Shown piece after piece: positions 1 to 8,852 of a DNA stretch of 53,500 nucleotides. Positions within the stretch are counted from its first letter, which is position 1; every line of letters begins with the position of its first letter. Where the stretch lies: positions 1 to 53,500 of the forward strand of contig NZ_LIWB01000028.1 of the NCBI RefSeq assembly GCF_001905725.1. Direction: 5' to 3'. Under the pieces are notes generated by a model. That model was given only the letters and a program-made list of their open reading frames with translations. It was not told the origin of the DNA and did not search any database. The DNA comes from Streptomyces sp. CB02400. Lineage in GTDB: Bacteria > Actinomycetota > Actinomycetes > Streptomycetales > Streptomycetaceae. The translations under genes were made by a program, and so were the position numbers.

Positions 1-1
1 T

Positions 2-2560
2 CCCAAAACCGAGAGATCGCACAAGACGATCACGGCGGCTGCGTGCGCGCTGGAGTGTTTCCCGGGCGGGCGGGTCCTCGTGACCGTGCCGACCCTGGAC
101 CTGCTCGTGCAAACTGCTCAGGCGTGGCGCCTGGTGGGCCATCGGGCGCCGATGGTGGCGGTGTGCTCGCTGGAGAACGACCCGGTGCTGAACGAGCTGG
201 GGGTGCGTTCGACCACGAATCCGATTCAGCTCGCTCTGTGGGCAGGTTCGGGGCCCGTGGTCGTGTTCGCCACGTACGCCTCTCTCGTGGACCGCGAGGA
301 CCCGGAGGACCCAACGGGTCAGCGGAAGGTGCGCGGGCCGCTGGAAGCCGCTCTGGCGGGTGGAGAGCGGCTGTACGGGCAGCAGATGGCCCCGTTCGAC
401 CTCGCCATCATCGACGAAGCCCACTCAACCGCGGGTGATCTAGGTCGGCCGTGGGCGGCGATCCACGACAACGCCCGCATCCCCGCCGACTACCGGCTCT
501 ACCTCACCGCCACCCCGCGCATTCTCGCCTCCCCCCGCCCGCAGAAGGGCGCGGGCGGGAAGGAGGTGGAGCTAGCGAGCATGGCCGACGATCCGGACGG
601 CACCTTCGGGGCGTGGCTTCCCGGCGCCGAACTGGGGCTCTCGGAGGCGATCGAGCGGGGCATCCTCGCCGGGTTCGAGATCGACGTCCTCGAGATCCAC
701 GACCCCTCCCCCATCGTCGGGGAGTCGGAGGAGGCGCGGCGTGGCCGGCGCCTGGCGCTCCTGCAGACCGCACTGCTGGAGCACGCCGCGGCGTACAACC
801 TCCGCACCGTCATGACCTTCCACCAGAAGGTGGAGGAGGCCGCCGCGTTCGCGGAGAAACTGCCGAAGACCGCAGCCGCGCTGTATGCGCGCGATGCCTC
901 CGGCGAGGACCTGAAGGCCGCGGATAAGCTGCCCGCGTCGTCGATCGGCGCGGAGTTCTACGAGCTGGAGGCCGGCCGGCACATGCCGCCGGAGCGGGTG
1001 TGGTCGGCGTGGCTGTGCGGCGACCACCTCGTCACCGAGCGGCGCGAGACCCTGCGGCAGTTCGCCAACGGCATCGACGCGAACAACCGGCGCGTGCACC
1101 GGGCGTTCCTCGCAAGCGTTCGCGTGCTTGGGGAAGGGGTCGACATCACCGGCGATCGGGGCGTGGAGGCCGTCTGCTTCGCCGACACCCGCGGCTCGCA
1201 GGTGGAGATCGTGCAGAACATCGGCCGGGCGCTGCGGCCCAACCGCGACGGTTCTACGAAGGTCGCGCGGATCATCGTGCCGGTCTTCCTCGAGCCCGGC
1301 GAGGACCCGCAGGACATGGTCGCCAGCGTCTCGTTCCGCCCCCTTGTCGCGGTCCTCCAGGGCCTGCGCTCGCATGATGAACGACTCGTCGAGCAGTTGG
1401 CCTCCCGCGCGCTCACCAGCGGCAAGCGCAAGGTCCACATCCGGCGCGACGAAGAGGGGCGGATCGTCGAAGCCAGCGGCGCGGTCGGCGGCGAGGACCA
1501 GGAGGCCGACGACACGCAGGCCGCCGCCGAAGCGGCCCTGCTGCACTTCTCCAGCCCGCGCGACGCCGCGACCATCGCCGCGTTCCTTCGCACGCGGGTC
1601 TACCGGCCGGAGTCGCTGGTGTGGCTGGAGGGCTACCAGGCGCTGCTGCGCTGGCGAAAGCAGCACGAGATCACCGGCCTGCACGCCGTTCCCTACGACG
1701 TTGAGGCCGAAGTCGGTGCAACGAAATCTTTTCCACTTGGGCGATGGGTCCACCAGCAGCGGAAAGCGCTACGGGCCGGGGAACTCGAACCGCGCCGCAA
1801 GAAGCTCCTCGACGCACCCGAGGCCGGCATGGTCTGGGAACCGGGCGAAGAGGCGTGGGAGAAGAAGCTCGCCGTGCTCCGGGCCTACCGGCGCGCCACC
1901 GGACATCTCGCACCCCGCCAAGGCGCGGTCTGGGGCGAGAGCGAGACCGAGGGCCTCGTGCCCGTCGGGCAGCACATGGCCAACCTCCGTAGGAAGGGCG
2001 GCCTCGGGAAAGACGCGGAGCGGGCAGCGCGGCGGGCGCAGCAACTCGCGGCGATCGACCCCGACTGGAACTGCCCCTGGCCACTGGACTGGCAACGCCA
2101 CTACCGCCACCTCGCCCACCTAGCCGCCGACGAACCCGGCGGACTCGTGCCCGACATCGCGCCGGGCGTCACCTACGACGGCGACGACATCGGGCGCTGG
2201 CTCCAGCGACAACGCCGAGGCTGGAGACTCCTGTCGACCGAACAGCAGAAGCGGCTGTCGGGGATCGGTGTGAAGCCCGCCCAGACGCCACCTCCCGCCT
2301 CCGCAGCCAGGGGCGCGGCGAAGGGGAGCAAGGCGCAGCAGGCCTTCCAGCGCGGCCTGACCGCCCTCGCCCAGTGGATCGAACGAGAAGGCCAGCGGCC
2401 TATCCCGCGCGGCCACGCTGAGGAGATCGCGGTCGACGGCGAAGCGGAGCCGGTGCCGGTGAAGCTGGGGGTGTGGCTCTCGAACACCAAGACCCGGCGC
2501 GACAAGCTCACGGCGGAGCAGCGGAACGCGCTGCGGGAGCTGGGCATGCAGTGGGCGTAG
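2..2560 (+). CDS. DEAD/DEAH-box helicase with C-terminal helicase-associated repeats (5' partial)
   Basis: The frame is open from the window edge, so the true start lies outside; the first internal start is GTG at 80. Visible superfamily-2 motifs are motif Ia-like RVLVTVPTLDLLVQ, the DEAH box in LAIIDEAH near nucleotide 413, TAT of motif III, and EGVDITGDRG and QNIGRALRPN of motifs V and VI. The last ~300 residues hold several tryptophan-rich helicase-associated (HA) repeats. Family knowledge: such HA helicases are common near Streptomyces telomeres and on linear plasmids. Oddity: at the Walker A position the frame reads ERSHKT instead of GxGKT, so the left end may be mutated or a junction. 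ATP-driven DNA translocation is inferred. Confidence 0.85.
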   Translation, partial: PKTERSHKTITAAACALECFPGGRVLVTVPTLDLLVQTAQAWRLVGHRAPMVAVCSLENDPVLNELGVRSTTNPIQLALWAGSGPVVVFATYASLVDREDPEDPTGQRKVRGPLEAALAGGERLYGQQMAPFDLAIIDEAHSTAGDLGRPWAAIHDNARIPADYRLYLTATPRILASPRPQKGAGGKEVELASMADDPDGTFGAWLPGAELGLSEAIERGILAGFEIDVLEIHDPSPIVGESEEARRGRRLALLQTALLEHAAAYNLRTVMTFHQKVEEAAAFAEKLPKTAAALYARDASGEDLKAADKLPASSIGAEFYELEAGRHMPPERVWSAWLCGDHLVTERRETLRQFANGIDANNRRVHRAFLASVRVLGEGVDITGDRGVEAVCFADTRGSQVEIVQNIGRALRPNRDGSTKVARIIVPVFLEPGEDPQDMVASVSFRPLVAVLQGLRSHDERLVEQLASRALTSGKRKVHIRRDEEGRIVEASGAVGGEDQEADDTQAAAEAALLHFSSPRDAATIAAFLRTRVYRPESLVWLEGYQALLRWRKQHEITGLHAVPYDVEAEVGATKSFPLGRWVHQQRKALRAGELEPRRKKLLDAPEAGMVWEPGEEAWEKKLAVLRAYRRATGHLAPRQGAVWGESETEGLVPVGQHMANLRRKGGLGKDAERAARRAQQLAAIDPDWNCPWPLDWQRHYRHLAHLAADEPGGLVPDIAPGVTYDGDDIGRWLQRQRRGWRLLSTEQQKRLSGIGVKPAQTPPPASAARGAAKGSKAQQAFQRGLTALAQWIEREGQRPIPRGHAEEIAVDGEAEPVPVKLGVWLSNTKTRRDKLTAEQRNALRELGMQWA

Positions 2561-2621
2561 AGCCGCAGACCGCAGATCCTTGATCTAGCGGCACACCAGC
2601 GCACAGAAGGACCCCGGATCG

Positions 2622-3131
2622 TCATGGCGACGCCCCGGGATCTTTGACCCGTCTCACCGATTCCTGATGCCGCCTGTCAACTGTCCGAGCGGCTTTGCGG
2701 GGCGGACAAGCGGGCGACGCAGTCAGGGTCGTGGTGACGGACCGCTTGCCAAGTCCTTCCGCCAGGTGTGCCATCTCCACGGAGGTGCCGACGAGGCCGT
2801 CTCCGTTCAGGGCGGCCGCTGCCAGCCGGGCTTCGCCCAGCGATATGTGGCTCATCTCGCGCAGGGCTCGCAAGACGGGAACGAGACTGACCTCCTTGGT
2901 TGCCAGGCGAAGCCGGGCGGCCCCGTGCTCGGCCAGCAGTGCCTGTCTGACTTCTTGGGGAGCTGGGCCTACGCCCGTCTCGCACCACGCGTTGGGGCAA
3001 GCCTGGCATCGCCCTTCGATGCCCCAGCGCAGCTGTCCCCGGTCGATGAACTGACCGACATCGCGGACCAGCACGCCGGCACAAGCCACGCACTTCGAGG
3101 TGACCTTCACTCCCTGGGTGGCAGTGATCAT
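2622..3131 (-). CDS. Hypothetical zinc-ribbon protein
   Basis: I chose ATG at 3131 (MITATQ) because GGGGAGAG lies just upstream; the frame is open a little further. The ~169-residue product has a four-cysteine ribbon near the N-terminus (CVACAG and CQACPNAWC) and then a helical region rich in Leu/Ala that resembles a small helix bundle (REMSHISLGEARLAAA). No enzyme motif is visible. The overlapping frame on the same strand is GC-driven and lacks these features. It stands alone between the helicase and a very small gene. Probably a metal-binding or nucleic-acid-binding accessory protein; the specific function is unknown. Confidence 0.6.
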   Translation of the reverse strand: MITATQGVKVTSKCVACAGVLVRDVGQFIDRGQLRWGIEGRCQACPNAWCETGVGPAPQEVRQALLAEHGAARLRLATKEVSLVPVLRALREMSHISLGEARLAAAALNGDGLVGTSVEMAHLAEGLGKRSVTTTLTASPACPPRKAARTVDRRHQESVRRVKDPGASP

Positions 3132-3371
3132 GGGTCTCTCCCCACCATGTCGATCTGCTTGATCCTGCCGCAAGCACTGGAGCCTGACGACTGCGTTGTC
3201 CGCGGATCAAGGTTCGGCAGCGGGATGTCCATGCGGCGAGTGGCTCCGGCGGCACGGTCTGGCAGCACCGTCCACCGCGGTGGGAAGCGCCATGACGCAG
3301 TCCTATGACGTCGGCTGCAAAGGCATTGAGTTCGTCTTCGTGCTGGGGCGGGTGTCACCAGGTGGCGGGTG

Positions 3372-3539
3372 TCAGTCGTGCTGCCACCAGGTCACTGCGA
3401 GGCCGGCCAGGAGGGTGCCGAGGTGGCGGACAGCTCCGGTGAGGAGCGCTACGGAGATCAGGCGCCGCCACGAGACCGGGGCGGGCACCTCGTGGTCCTG
3501 GCGCGGGATGGTGGAGGGGGTACGGTTCTTCTTCGGCAT
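3372..3539 (-). CDS. Small 55-aa protein with one hydrophobic segment
   Basis: This short frame starts ATG at 3539 with AAGGA seven bases upstream and ends TGA at 3372. The product begins MPKKNRTPSTIPRQ, has a basic patch, then a hydrophobic stretch (LISVALLTGAV, HLGTLLAGLAVTWW) and ends WWQHD. Composition and RBS spacing fit a real small membrane-associated protein. No family is recognised. It is divergent from the MerR-like gene that starts at 3726, so the 3540-3725 interval probably carries both promoters. Confidence 0.5.
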   Translation of the reverse strand: MPKKNRTPSTIPRQDHEVPAPVSWRRLISVALLTGAVRHLGTLLAGLAVTWWQHD

Positions 3540-3725
3540 GGTGGGAGTCCTTCATTCGGGCAGGGCGCGGCGGCGCGCCGTGCGGGGTGTGGGGTGACAC
3601 AGCGGGCGGTCTGCGGGAGATGGCCGGGGTGTTGTGCTGTTGCGATTGATCGTGGCAGCCGGGCGGTGGGCGCTGCATCCTCAACTGGGCCTTGGTTGGG
3701 GGGAGAACGATGTAATTTCCACCCC

Positions 3726-4601
3726 GTGTACACGTGGGAGAGCATCACCGGGCCCGGCACCATCGACGATCTTGTCGCGGACGCTCATGCGGCCGGCCAT
3801 TCGGACATGACCGTGCGGCGGATCCACGACTGGATCTCCAAGGGGCTGCTGGACCAGCCGCGTCTGCGGACCCGACGGCGTGGTTCGGACAAGGCCGAGC
3901 ACAGCGCCAACCAGCGTCGGCTTCTGCTGCTCCTGCTGGACAAGCATCAGCAGGTGGCGCGCCTGAGTTCGCTCGCGCAGGTGCCGCTGGCCATGTGGCT
4001 GTGGTGGGACGGCTATGTGCCTACCCGGCAGGCGCAGCGGGCGTGGGTGACGTGGGTGGGGCGCGGTCGGCGCAGTCAGGAGGTGGCGCGTGAGGGGGCG
4101 GTGGGTCTGCTGGAGCAGGTCGGGCATCAGCTGGCCACGCCGACTGCGCGGGCCCGGTTCGTGCGGATCATCACCGAGCTGGGCAACGGCAAGATGCTGA
4201 CGGTGCGTGGGCGGGCCGAGCTGCTGGACGCGGTGCGGGACGTGATGGAGCCGGAGACGGTGTTCGCGGCCAGTGGCCTCGTCCGCTCCCTCGGACCTGC
4301 GGGGGCGCCGATGACCGTTGACGCGGTCGTGACCCAGGTCGAGGCCCTGCGCACGGCGCTGTGCCGCACCTTGGACGGGAAGGCGGACGGCTCGCTGCTG
4401 GAGCGGGGCCGGGCTGTCTACCGTGCTTCCACGGCCGACTACCTCGCCGTGCGCAGTGGCCTCGCCGCCGACGCCGGGCAGCTGGCCGACCTCTTCCGCC
4501 AGCCCACCCTCCAGCAGCAGTTCAACCAGGCCGGGCACCAGCTTCTGCTCGTCCTCGGCATGCACCTGGTCGACCGGCGCACAGGCGTGGGGTGGGCCTG
4601 A
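3726..4601 (+). CDS. MerR-like HTH protein of unknown function
   Basis: The coherent protein begins at GTG 3726 (VYTWESITG); the in-frame extension upstream has no protein-like character. About residues 10-60 form a helix-turn-helix like that of MerR regulators (TVRRIHDWISKGLLDQP, then a basic RRRG stretch). The remaining ~230 residues are helical and contain no obvious ligand-binding motif. It precedes the DUF3800 gene by about 100 bases on the same strand, so the pair may be co-regulated, with this protein as the likely regulator. Alternatives are a plasmid or phage excision/repressor protein. A purine-rich GGGGGGAG lies about 20 bases upstream, which is farther than ideal. Confidence 0.65.
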   Translation: MYTWESITGPGTIDDLVADAHAAGHSDMTVRRIHDWISKGLLDQPRLRTRRRGSDKAEHSANQRRLLLLLLDKHQQVARLSSLAQVPLAMWLWWDGYVPTRQAQRAWVTWVGRGRRSQEVAREGAVGLLEQVGHQLATPTARARFVRIITELGNGKMLTVRGRAELLDAVRDVMEPETVFAASGLVRSLGPAGAPMTVDAVVTQVEALRTALCRTLDGKADGSLLERGRAVYRASTADYLAVRSGLAADAGQLADLFRQPTLQQQFNQAGHQLLLVLGMHLVDRRTGVGWA

Positions 4602-4705
4602 GGCCGGGCGTAGGTTCTGACCGGTCCGGTGAAGTGGCGGCGGGACAGGCTCAGAAGGGCCTTTTTTAGGTGGTCTTCCGCCTGTCTGCCCGGCATGCTC
4701 CGAGG

Positions 4706-5737
4706 ATGGATACTGCCTCTGATCTCCTCCCTGTCGTCTACGCCGACGAGTCTTCGAACTCTGGGCAGAACCTTCTCGACCCTCATCAGCCGGTATTCAC
4801 ACTGGCGGGGGTGCATCTGTCCGACGAGCTGGCGGCGTCGATCGTGGATGAGGTCCGATCCCAGCTTCCCTCCACCCAGGGGGAGGCCAAGTACAGCTCT
4901 CTCGCCCGGTCGTCAGGAGGGCGGAAGGCATTGAAGAGGGCCTTCGGGAGTCTGCCCGAGGGGAGCGTTCGCAGCTTTTTGATGGACAAGCGGTTCATGG
5001 TGGTCACCAAGCTGGTCGACGTTCTGGTGGAGCCGCTGGCCGATGCGGACGGTCTTAACCTGTATGAGGACCAGCGTTGTCTGGCGTTGTCCGAACTGCT
5101 GCGTATGGCCGGCCCGGTCCTCGGTGACGAGGCGGCGTTTCAGCAAATGCTCCAGGCCTTCGTCGACTGGGTACGTCAGCGGGTGGCGACCGAGGACTTC
5201 TTCTCCGCCATAGTCGCCTACAGGGCGTCGATCCCGGAGGAGCACGCGGACTTCGCCGGTTGGATCGAGTTGCTGGAATACAGCCGGGGAGTAGCCGACG
5301 CGGCCGCCGCCGACCTTGTGGCTGGCGAACAGCGCGACATCCTCGACCCGGCGGTACCGGCGCTGTACTGCCTCTGCACCAGCTTCGGCGAGGCTCTCGA
5401 GCGGTTCCGTCTCGTTCATGACACCTCGAAGGTGATCGACCGGAACGCGACGCTTCTACGCATGGCGCATCTCCTCCCGGACCTCGCTCGCCCCGGCCAC
5501 TTCAACGACCCGCTTCCGGCCGTGCAGATCGACTTCGCGAACAGCACTGCGCACCCCCAGCTTCAGATCGCGGATTGGGCAGCAGGTGCGGTACGGCAAT
5601 GGGCCGCCCACCTGGCGGTCGGTGGCGGTGACCGGTTCTCGGAGGAACTGGCGGACGTGGTGATGCCCTGGGTGGTCGGCGCTGTATGGCCGACCGGGGA
5701 AGTCGATCTGCGCGCGTCTAGTCCTGAAGGACGGTAA
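4706..5737 (+). CDS. DUF3800 domain protein (RNase H-like fold)
   Basis: The N-terminus has the DUF3800 signature YADESSNSG followed by FTLAGVHL, and the C-terminal part has LQIADWAAGAVRQW, the second conserved acidic block. These suggest an RNase H-like nuclease fold with Asp residues as metal ligands. The product is about 343 residues. The start is uncertain: ATG 4706 has GAGG only three bases away, while an in-frame GTG at 4670 would add 12 residues. Family knowledge: DUF3800 proteins are common in accessory islands, sometimes beside defence genes, and their activity is not firmly established. Its partner is the upstream MerR-like protein. Confidence 0.75.
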   Translation: MDTASDLLPVVYADESSNSGQNLLDPHQPVFTLAGVHLSDELAASIVDEVRSQLPSTQGEAKYSSLARSSGGRKALKRAFGSLPEGSVRSFLMDKRFMVVTKLVDVLVEPLADADGLNLYEDQRCLALSELLRMAGPVLGDEAAFQQMLQAFVDWVRQRVATEDFFSAIVAYRASIPEEHADFAGWIELLEYSRGVADAAAADLVAGEQRDILDPAVPALYCLCTSFGEALERFRLVHDTSKVIDRNATLLRMAHLLPDLARPGHFNDPLPAVQIDFANSTAHPQLQIADWAAGAVRQWAAHLAVGGGDRFSEELADVVMPWVVGAVWPTGEVDLRASSPEGR

Positions 5738-5839
5738 CCGCGTCGCAAAGACGACGGCTGAGCCGAGCAGGCGCAGCTCACGCGGGCCAGCTGCTCGTGC
5801 GGCATCTCAGCCGCGTCCCGGCGTTGGCCCCTGCCCCGT

Positions 5840-5869
5840 CGGCGCCGCCCGTTCCCGGGGGCGGCGCCG
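5840..5869. terminator. GC-rich hairpin, likely terminator
   Basis: GGCGCCGCCC and GGGCGGCGCC form a ten-base-pair stem around an eight-base loop about 100 bases after the DUF3800 stop. There is no clear T-tract, as is usual in high-GC actinomycetes. Confidence 0.5.
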
Positions 5870-5892
5870 TGCCCGGTGCCAGAAACACCGAC

Positions 5893-5917
5893 GGCCGGTA
5901 CCGAGGCGGTACCGGCC
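5893..5917. repeat. Inverted repeat with ten-base arms
   Basis: GGCCGGTACC and GGTACCGGCC are separated by five bases. It lies in the gene-poor interval 5738-6142, which otherwise shows no convincing coding sequence. It may be an operator or a second terminator. Confidence 0.45.
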
Positions 5918-6142
5918 GGTGTTGACGGGCGCGGGCCAACGCGCCTGCCGTGTGTCCTGAAGGGCTCGGGCTTGCGACCAATCTGCCGTCAGGCGACACC
6001 GACGGATGTCGTCGGCATCGGTGTTGAGCAGCGTCCTACCGATGGGGGCGATGGTGCAAGAGCGCCGGAACGAATGTTGGGCCGCACGGAGCCCGCCCAG
6101 TGGTCAGGGAGGTGATCCTGTGCCGGGGTTGAGGGCCGGGGC

Positions 6143-6667
6143 GTGAGGCAATTTCCCTGCGGGTCACCGGAACATCGGCGAGGCCGCCAACCGGCGAAAC
6201 GGGCAGATCGGGCAGATCGGGCAAGGGTGCGGGCGGGGAGCCGGGTGGTCGTGGAAGGCTGGTGCGTACCGCGCAGCTCCGCATCAGCAGGGCCAACTGC
6301 CGCAGGGCTGCGCCTGCTTGGGACCACCGGCCCGGGTTCCGGTTCTTCATGTGCCGGGAACCCCTGTCAGGACGGAGTCCTGCTCGTCACGCCCCACCAG
6401 CCCTCCTTCCCCTCTACCCCCGCGTCGCCGGCCGTCGGCGAGGTGCCCGCGGGGCGTCTGGGGCCCACGCACACGCTGATCCTGCTGATCGCCTTCCTGG
6501 CGTTGGGCACCGTCCTGTTCGTCCAGGGCACGCCGATCAGCGACATCCTCATCCTGCTCGGCGGATGCGGGGCGATCGGCGCCGCCACCCTCGCCGCGGC
6601 CGGCGGCGGACGCCGGCTGATGGCCGTCCTCGTCGAGGCCGCGGTGCGCTCCGGCGCGGGCAAGTAG
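6143..6667 (+). CDS. Small membrane protein with two transmembrane segments; start uncertain
   Basis: Only about the last 95 residues look like genuine protein: TPHQPSFPSTPASPAVGEV leads into two hydrophobic segments (THTLILLIAFLALGTVLFV and ISDILILLGGCGAIGAATLA) and a short basic tail. The listed start is the first possible codon; the region before about 6385 looks non-coding. A GTC sits where a GTG would be expected, behind AGGACGGAG, so the start may have been lost or be non-standard. It lies 12 bases before the XRE gene on the same strand, suggesting one transcript. Function unknown. Confidence 0.5.
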   Translation: MRQFPCGSPEHRRGRQPAKRADRADRARVRAGSRVVVEGWCVPRSSASAGPTAAGLRLLGTTGPGSGSSCAGNPCQDGVLLVTPHQPSFPSTPASPAVGEVPAGRLGPTHTLILLIAFLALGTVLFVQGTPISDILILLGGCGAIGAATLAAAGGGRRLMAVLVEAAVRSGAGK

Positions 6668-6679
6668 AGGAAAGGGACC

Positions 6680-7687
6680 ATGGCCTTTCCCCGCCCTGAC
6701 GGCCCGCCCCTGCCGTTCGCCGGCCTCGCCGAGCACCTGACCGCCCTACGCCGAGCGGCGCGGCTGTCCCAGCTTGAGCTCGCCGCGGCCGCGGCCGTCT
6801 CCCGCGGCACCGTCCAGCGTGCCGAGTCCGGCGCCACGGCCCCCTCGACGGCCGTGCTCGACTCCCTCGCGCGCGCCTGCGGCGGAGACCAGGCGGCCCA
6901 GGGCCGCGCACACGTTCTGCGCATGCGAGGCCGCACCGAACAGCGCGGCCGCCTCCGTGGTCTCAAGGCTCCCGCGCCCGGCCTCGTCCATACCGCGCAG
7001 GACCTCGGTGCCGCGCTCGCCGCAGAGTACGAGCGCGCCGGTGCGCCGCCCATGAGCCGCTTCTTCGGCCCGGCGGAGGGCCACAAGCCGATCCCGCGCA
7101 CGACCGCCTGGCGCATCATCAGGCGTCAGGGGCTGCCCGCCGACGCCGAGCAGCTGCAGACGTTCCTGGATGTCTGCCGGGTCAGCCGTTCCTCCCAGCG
7201 TCACTATCGGGAGGCGTACGGGCGCCTCGCGCCTCGCCGTAAGTGCAGCGCGCCCCCGCGTCACACTGTCCGGCGCACGCCCGTCGCCGTACCGGTCCGG
7301 GGTATCGACAAGATTCCCCAGTACTACAGGGACCTGCTGGACGTCATGCCCGAGGAGAACATCGAGACCGTCCTCGCGTTCGGCATCGCCCACTTCGTCG
7401 CCGGGCAGGCGTACCGCAATGGCACCGCGCCGCCCCACTCCCTGAACCATGTCATGCAGGTCGCGGTCGAGCTGTTCGTTGAAGCGAACCGTCTCCCGGT
7501 CACCCGGGACCGGGACGTCCGGCTCTTCGACCCCTACGGGCCTCTCATGGAGACCAAGGAGTCCGCCAAGGACCCGGGGATGTGGGATCTTCTCACCCGG
7601 CTGCAAGGGCGGAGTCCGGTGTCCGGTGGCGGTGCGGCGTGGGTCGCGAAGGGCAGCCGGGGGCCGGAAAGCAGACGCGCGGCGTAG
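6680..7687 (+). CDS. XRE-family HTH transcriptional regulator
   Basis: ATG 6680 is preceded by AGAGGAAAGGG. Residues ~15-65 form an XRE helix-turn-helix (LTALRRAARLSQLELAAAAA, then VSRGTVQRAESG). A second HTH-like region follows near residues 125-175 (IPRTTAWRIIRRQGLP), and the C-terminal ~120 residues form an uncharacterised helical domain (GIAHFVAGQAYRNG). At 335 residues it resembles the multi-domain XRE regulators found repeatedly in Streptomyces accessory regions. The 2-TM gene just upstream is a probable operon partner. The ligand and targets are unknown. Confidence 0.8.
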   Translation: MAFPRPDGPPLPFAGLAEHLTALRRAARLSQLELAAAAAVSRGTVQRAESGATAPSTAVLDSLARACGGDQAAQGRAHVLRMRGRTEQRGRLRGLKAPAPGLVHTAQDLGAALAAEYERAGAPPMSRFFGPAEGHKPIPRTTAWRIIRRQGLPADAEQLQTFLDVCRVSRSSQRHYREAYGRLAPRRKCSAPPRHTVRRTPVAVPVRGIDKIPQYYRDLLDVMPEENIETVLAFGIAHFVAGQAYRNGTAPPHSLNHVMQVAVELFVEANRLPVTRDRDVRLFDPYGPLMETKESAKDPGMWDLLTRLQGRSPVSGGGAAWVAKGSRGPESRRAA

Positions 7688-7769
7688 GGCAAGGCGTGGT
7701 GGTCCCGGCCGGCCCTGGTGTCGGCCGGACCGCTTGCCTCCCGAGGCCCGGCCGGGGCCGGAGGGCGGT

Positions 7770-8290
7770 CACGGCTCCTCACGGGCCTGCGTGGATGGTT
7801 CCCACACCCGGGCGAAAAAAGGGGGTGCCGGCACCGGTCCGTCGCCGGTCGACCGGCGCAAGATTGGCAGCAAACACCACCTGATCTGCGACGGACGCGG
7901 TACCCCGCTCAAGGTCATCACCACTGCGGCCAACGTCAACGACGTCACCTAGACCTTCGCCCTGGTCGACGGCGTCCCGCCCGTCGCCGGCCGCCCCGGC
8001 CGTCCGCGCAGGCGTCCCGAAGCCCTGCTCGGCGACAAGGGATACGACTCCAATCCCAACCGCGACGAACTCCGCAGGCGCCGGATCCTGCCCGTCATCT
8101 CCCGCAAGGGGTCCCGGACATCAAGGGTATGGGCAAACTCCGCTATGTCGTGGAGCAGACCTTCGCCCTGCTCCACCAGTTCAAGCGCCTCGCCGTCCGC
8201 TGGGAACGCCGCACCGAACTCCACGACGCCTTCGTCTCTCTCGCCTGCAGCCTCATCTGCTGGAGGCGACTGAAGAAGCACCGATCATGA
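7770..8290 (+). pseudogene. IS5-family transposase remnant
   Basis: Translation shows the C-terminal half of an IS5/IS1112-type DDE transposase: ACVDGSH with the first catalytic Asp, GPSPVDRRK, KHHLICDGRG, then GDKGYDS with the second Asp, and VEQTFALLHQFKRLAVRWER with the Glu. The gene is broken three ways: the N-terminal half is absent, a TAG at 7950-7952 interrupts the frame after VNDVT, and a one-base loss near 8112 shifts the last ~55 residues into another frame. No terminal repeat was found at either side. Confidence 0.85.
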
Positions 8291-8309
8291 GCGGGTCACG
8301 AGCTCTTGG

Positions 8310-8711
8310 CTACAACTCACACCACTCACCCAGAGAGCCGACAGCCCGCGCCCGGGTGAAGTCATGCACCAGCTCCCACGCCCGATCGACACCCAGGACA
8401 AAGTCACCCGTGAACGCGGCGAGGTCGTCCATGATCGGGACTTCGACCTCAACACCCGAGGGAACAGTGCCGTCTCCTACGAGCAGAGACATCCGCTCGG
8501 GGGCACTCAGCAGATGGACGACCGCGTGATCACCTCGGAAGGCCAGGATCAACGCCGGGAACTCCCCGTTCGGCAACCGAACCTCGATGTACCCCTGGCC
8601 AAGAGAACGCAGGTCGTTGAAGCGGTCTGACAGACCCTTCGCCCCTGAACGCCCCTCAACCGGATGGAACAGTCCCGATTCCGACGATGTCGCCGCCCAC
8701 ACCACGCCCAT
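8310..8711 (-). CDS. Imm1-like immunity protein
   Basis: I prefer ATG 8711 because GGGGAG precedes it at good spacing; an earlier start at 8738 is possible. The product of ~133 residues has the pattern of Imm1 immunity proteins: a beta-rich block (YIEVRLPNGEFPALILAF), a central GDG segment (LLVGDGTVPSGVEVEVP), then a helix near the acidic FTRARAVGSLGEWCEL end. Imm1 proteins neutralise nuclease-type toxins of polymorphic toxin systems. No cognate toxin gene lies beside it; its neighbours are a dead transposase and a dead AlbA-type gene, so it looks like an orphan immunity gene. Confidence 0.6.
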   Translation of the reverse strand: MGVVWAATSSESGLFHPVEGRSGAKGLSDRFNDLRSLGQGYIEVRLPNGEFPALILAFRGDHAVVHLLSAPERMSLLVGDGTVPSGVEVEVPIMDDLAAFTGDFVLGVDRAWELVHDFTRARAVGSLGEWCEL

Positions 8712-8852
8712 CCAGCCACTTCTCCCCACACAGGTCATCGTCTACAACCCAGGGCCACGCTCCCACGCCCCACCACGACACAACTACTGGACTGGTGCAC
8801 ATGATCGTGTTACGAGCTCTTTGGCCTGCCTGGACGGGCAACACGCAAGATC

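Noticed and set aside
2677..3255. Alternative minus-strand frame over the zinc-ribbon gene
   Set aside because: Arg/Pro/Ser-rich and without an RBS; typical high-GC shadow.
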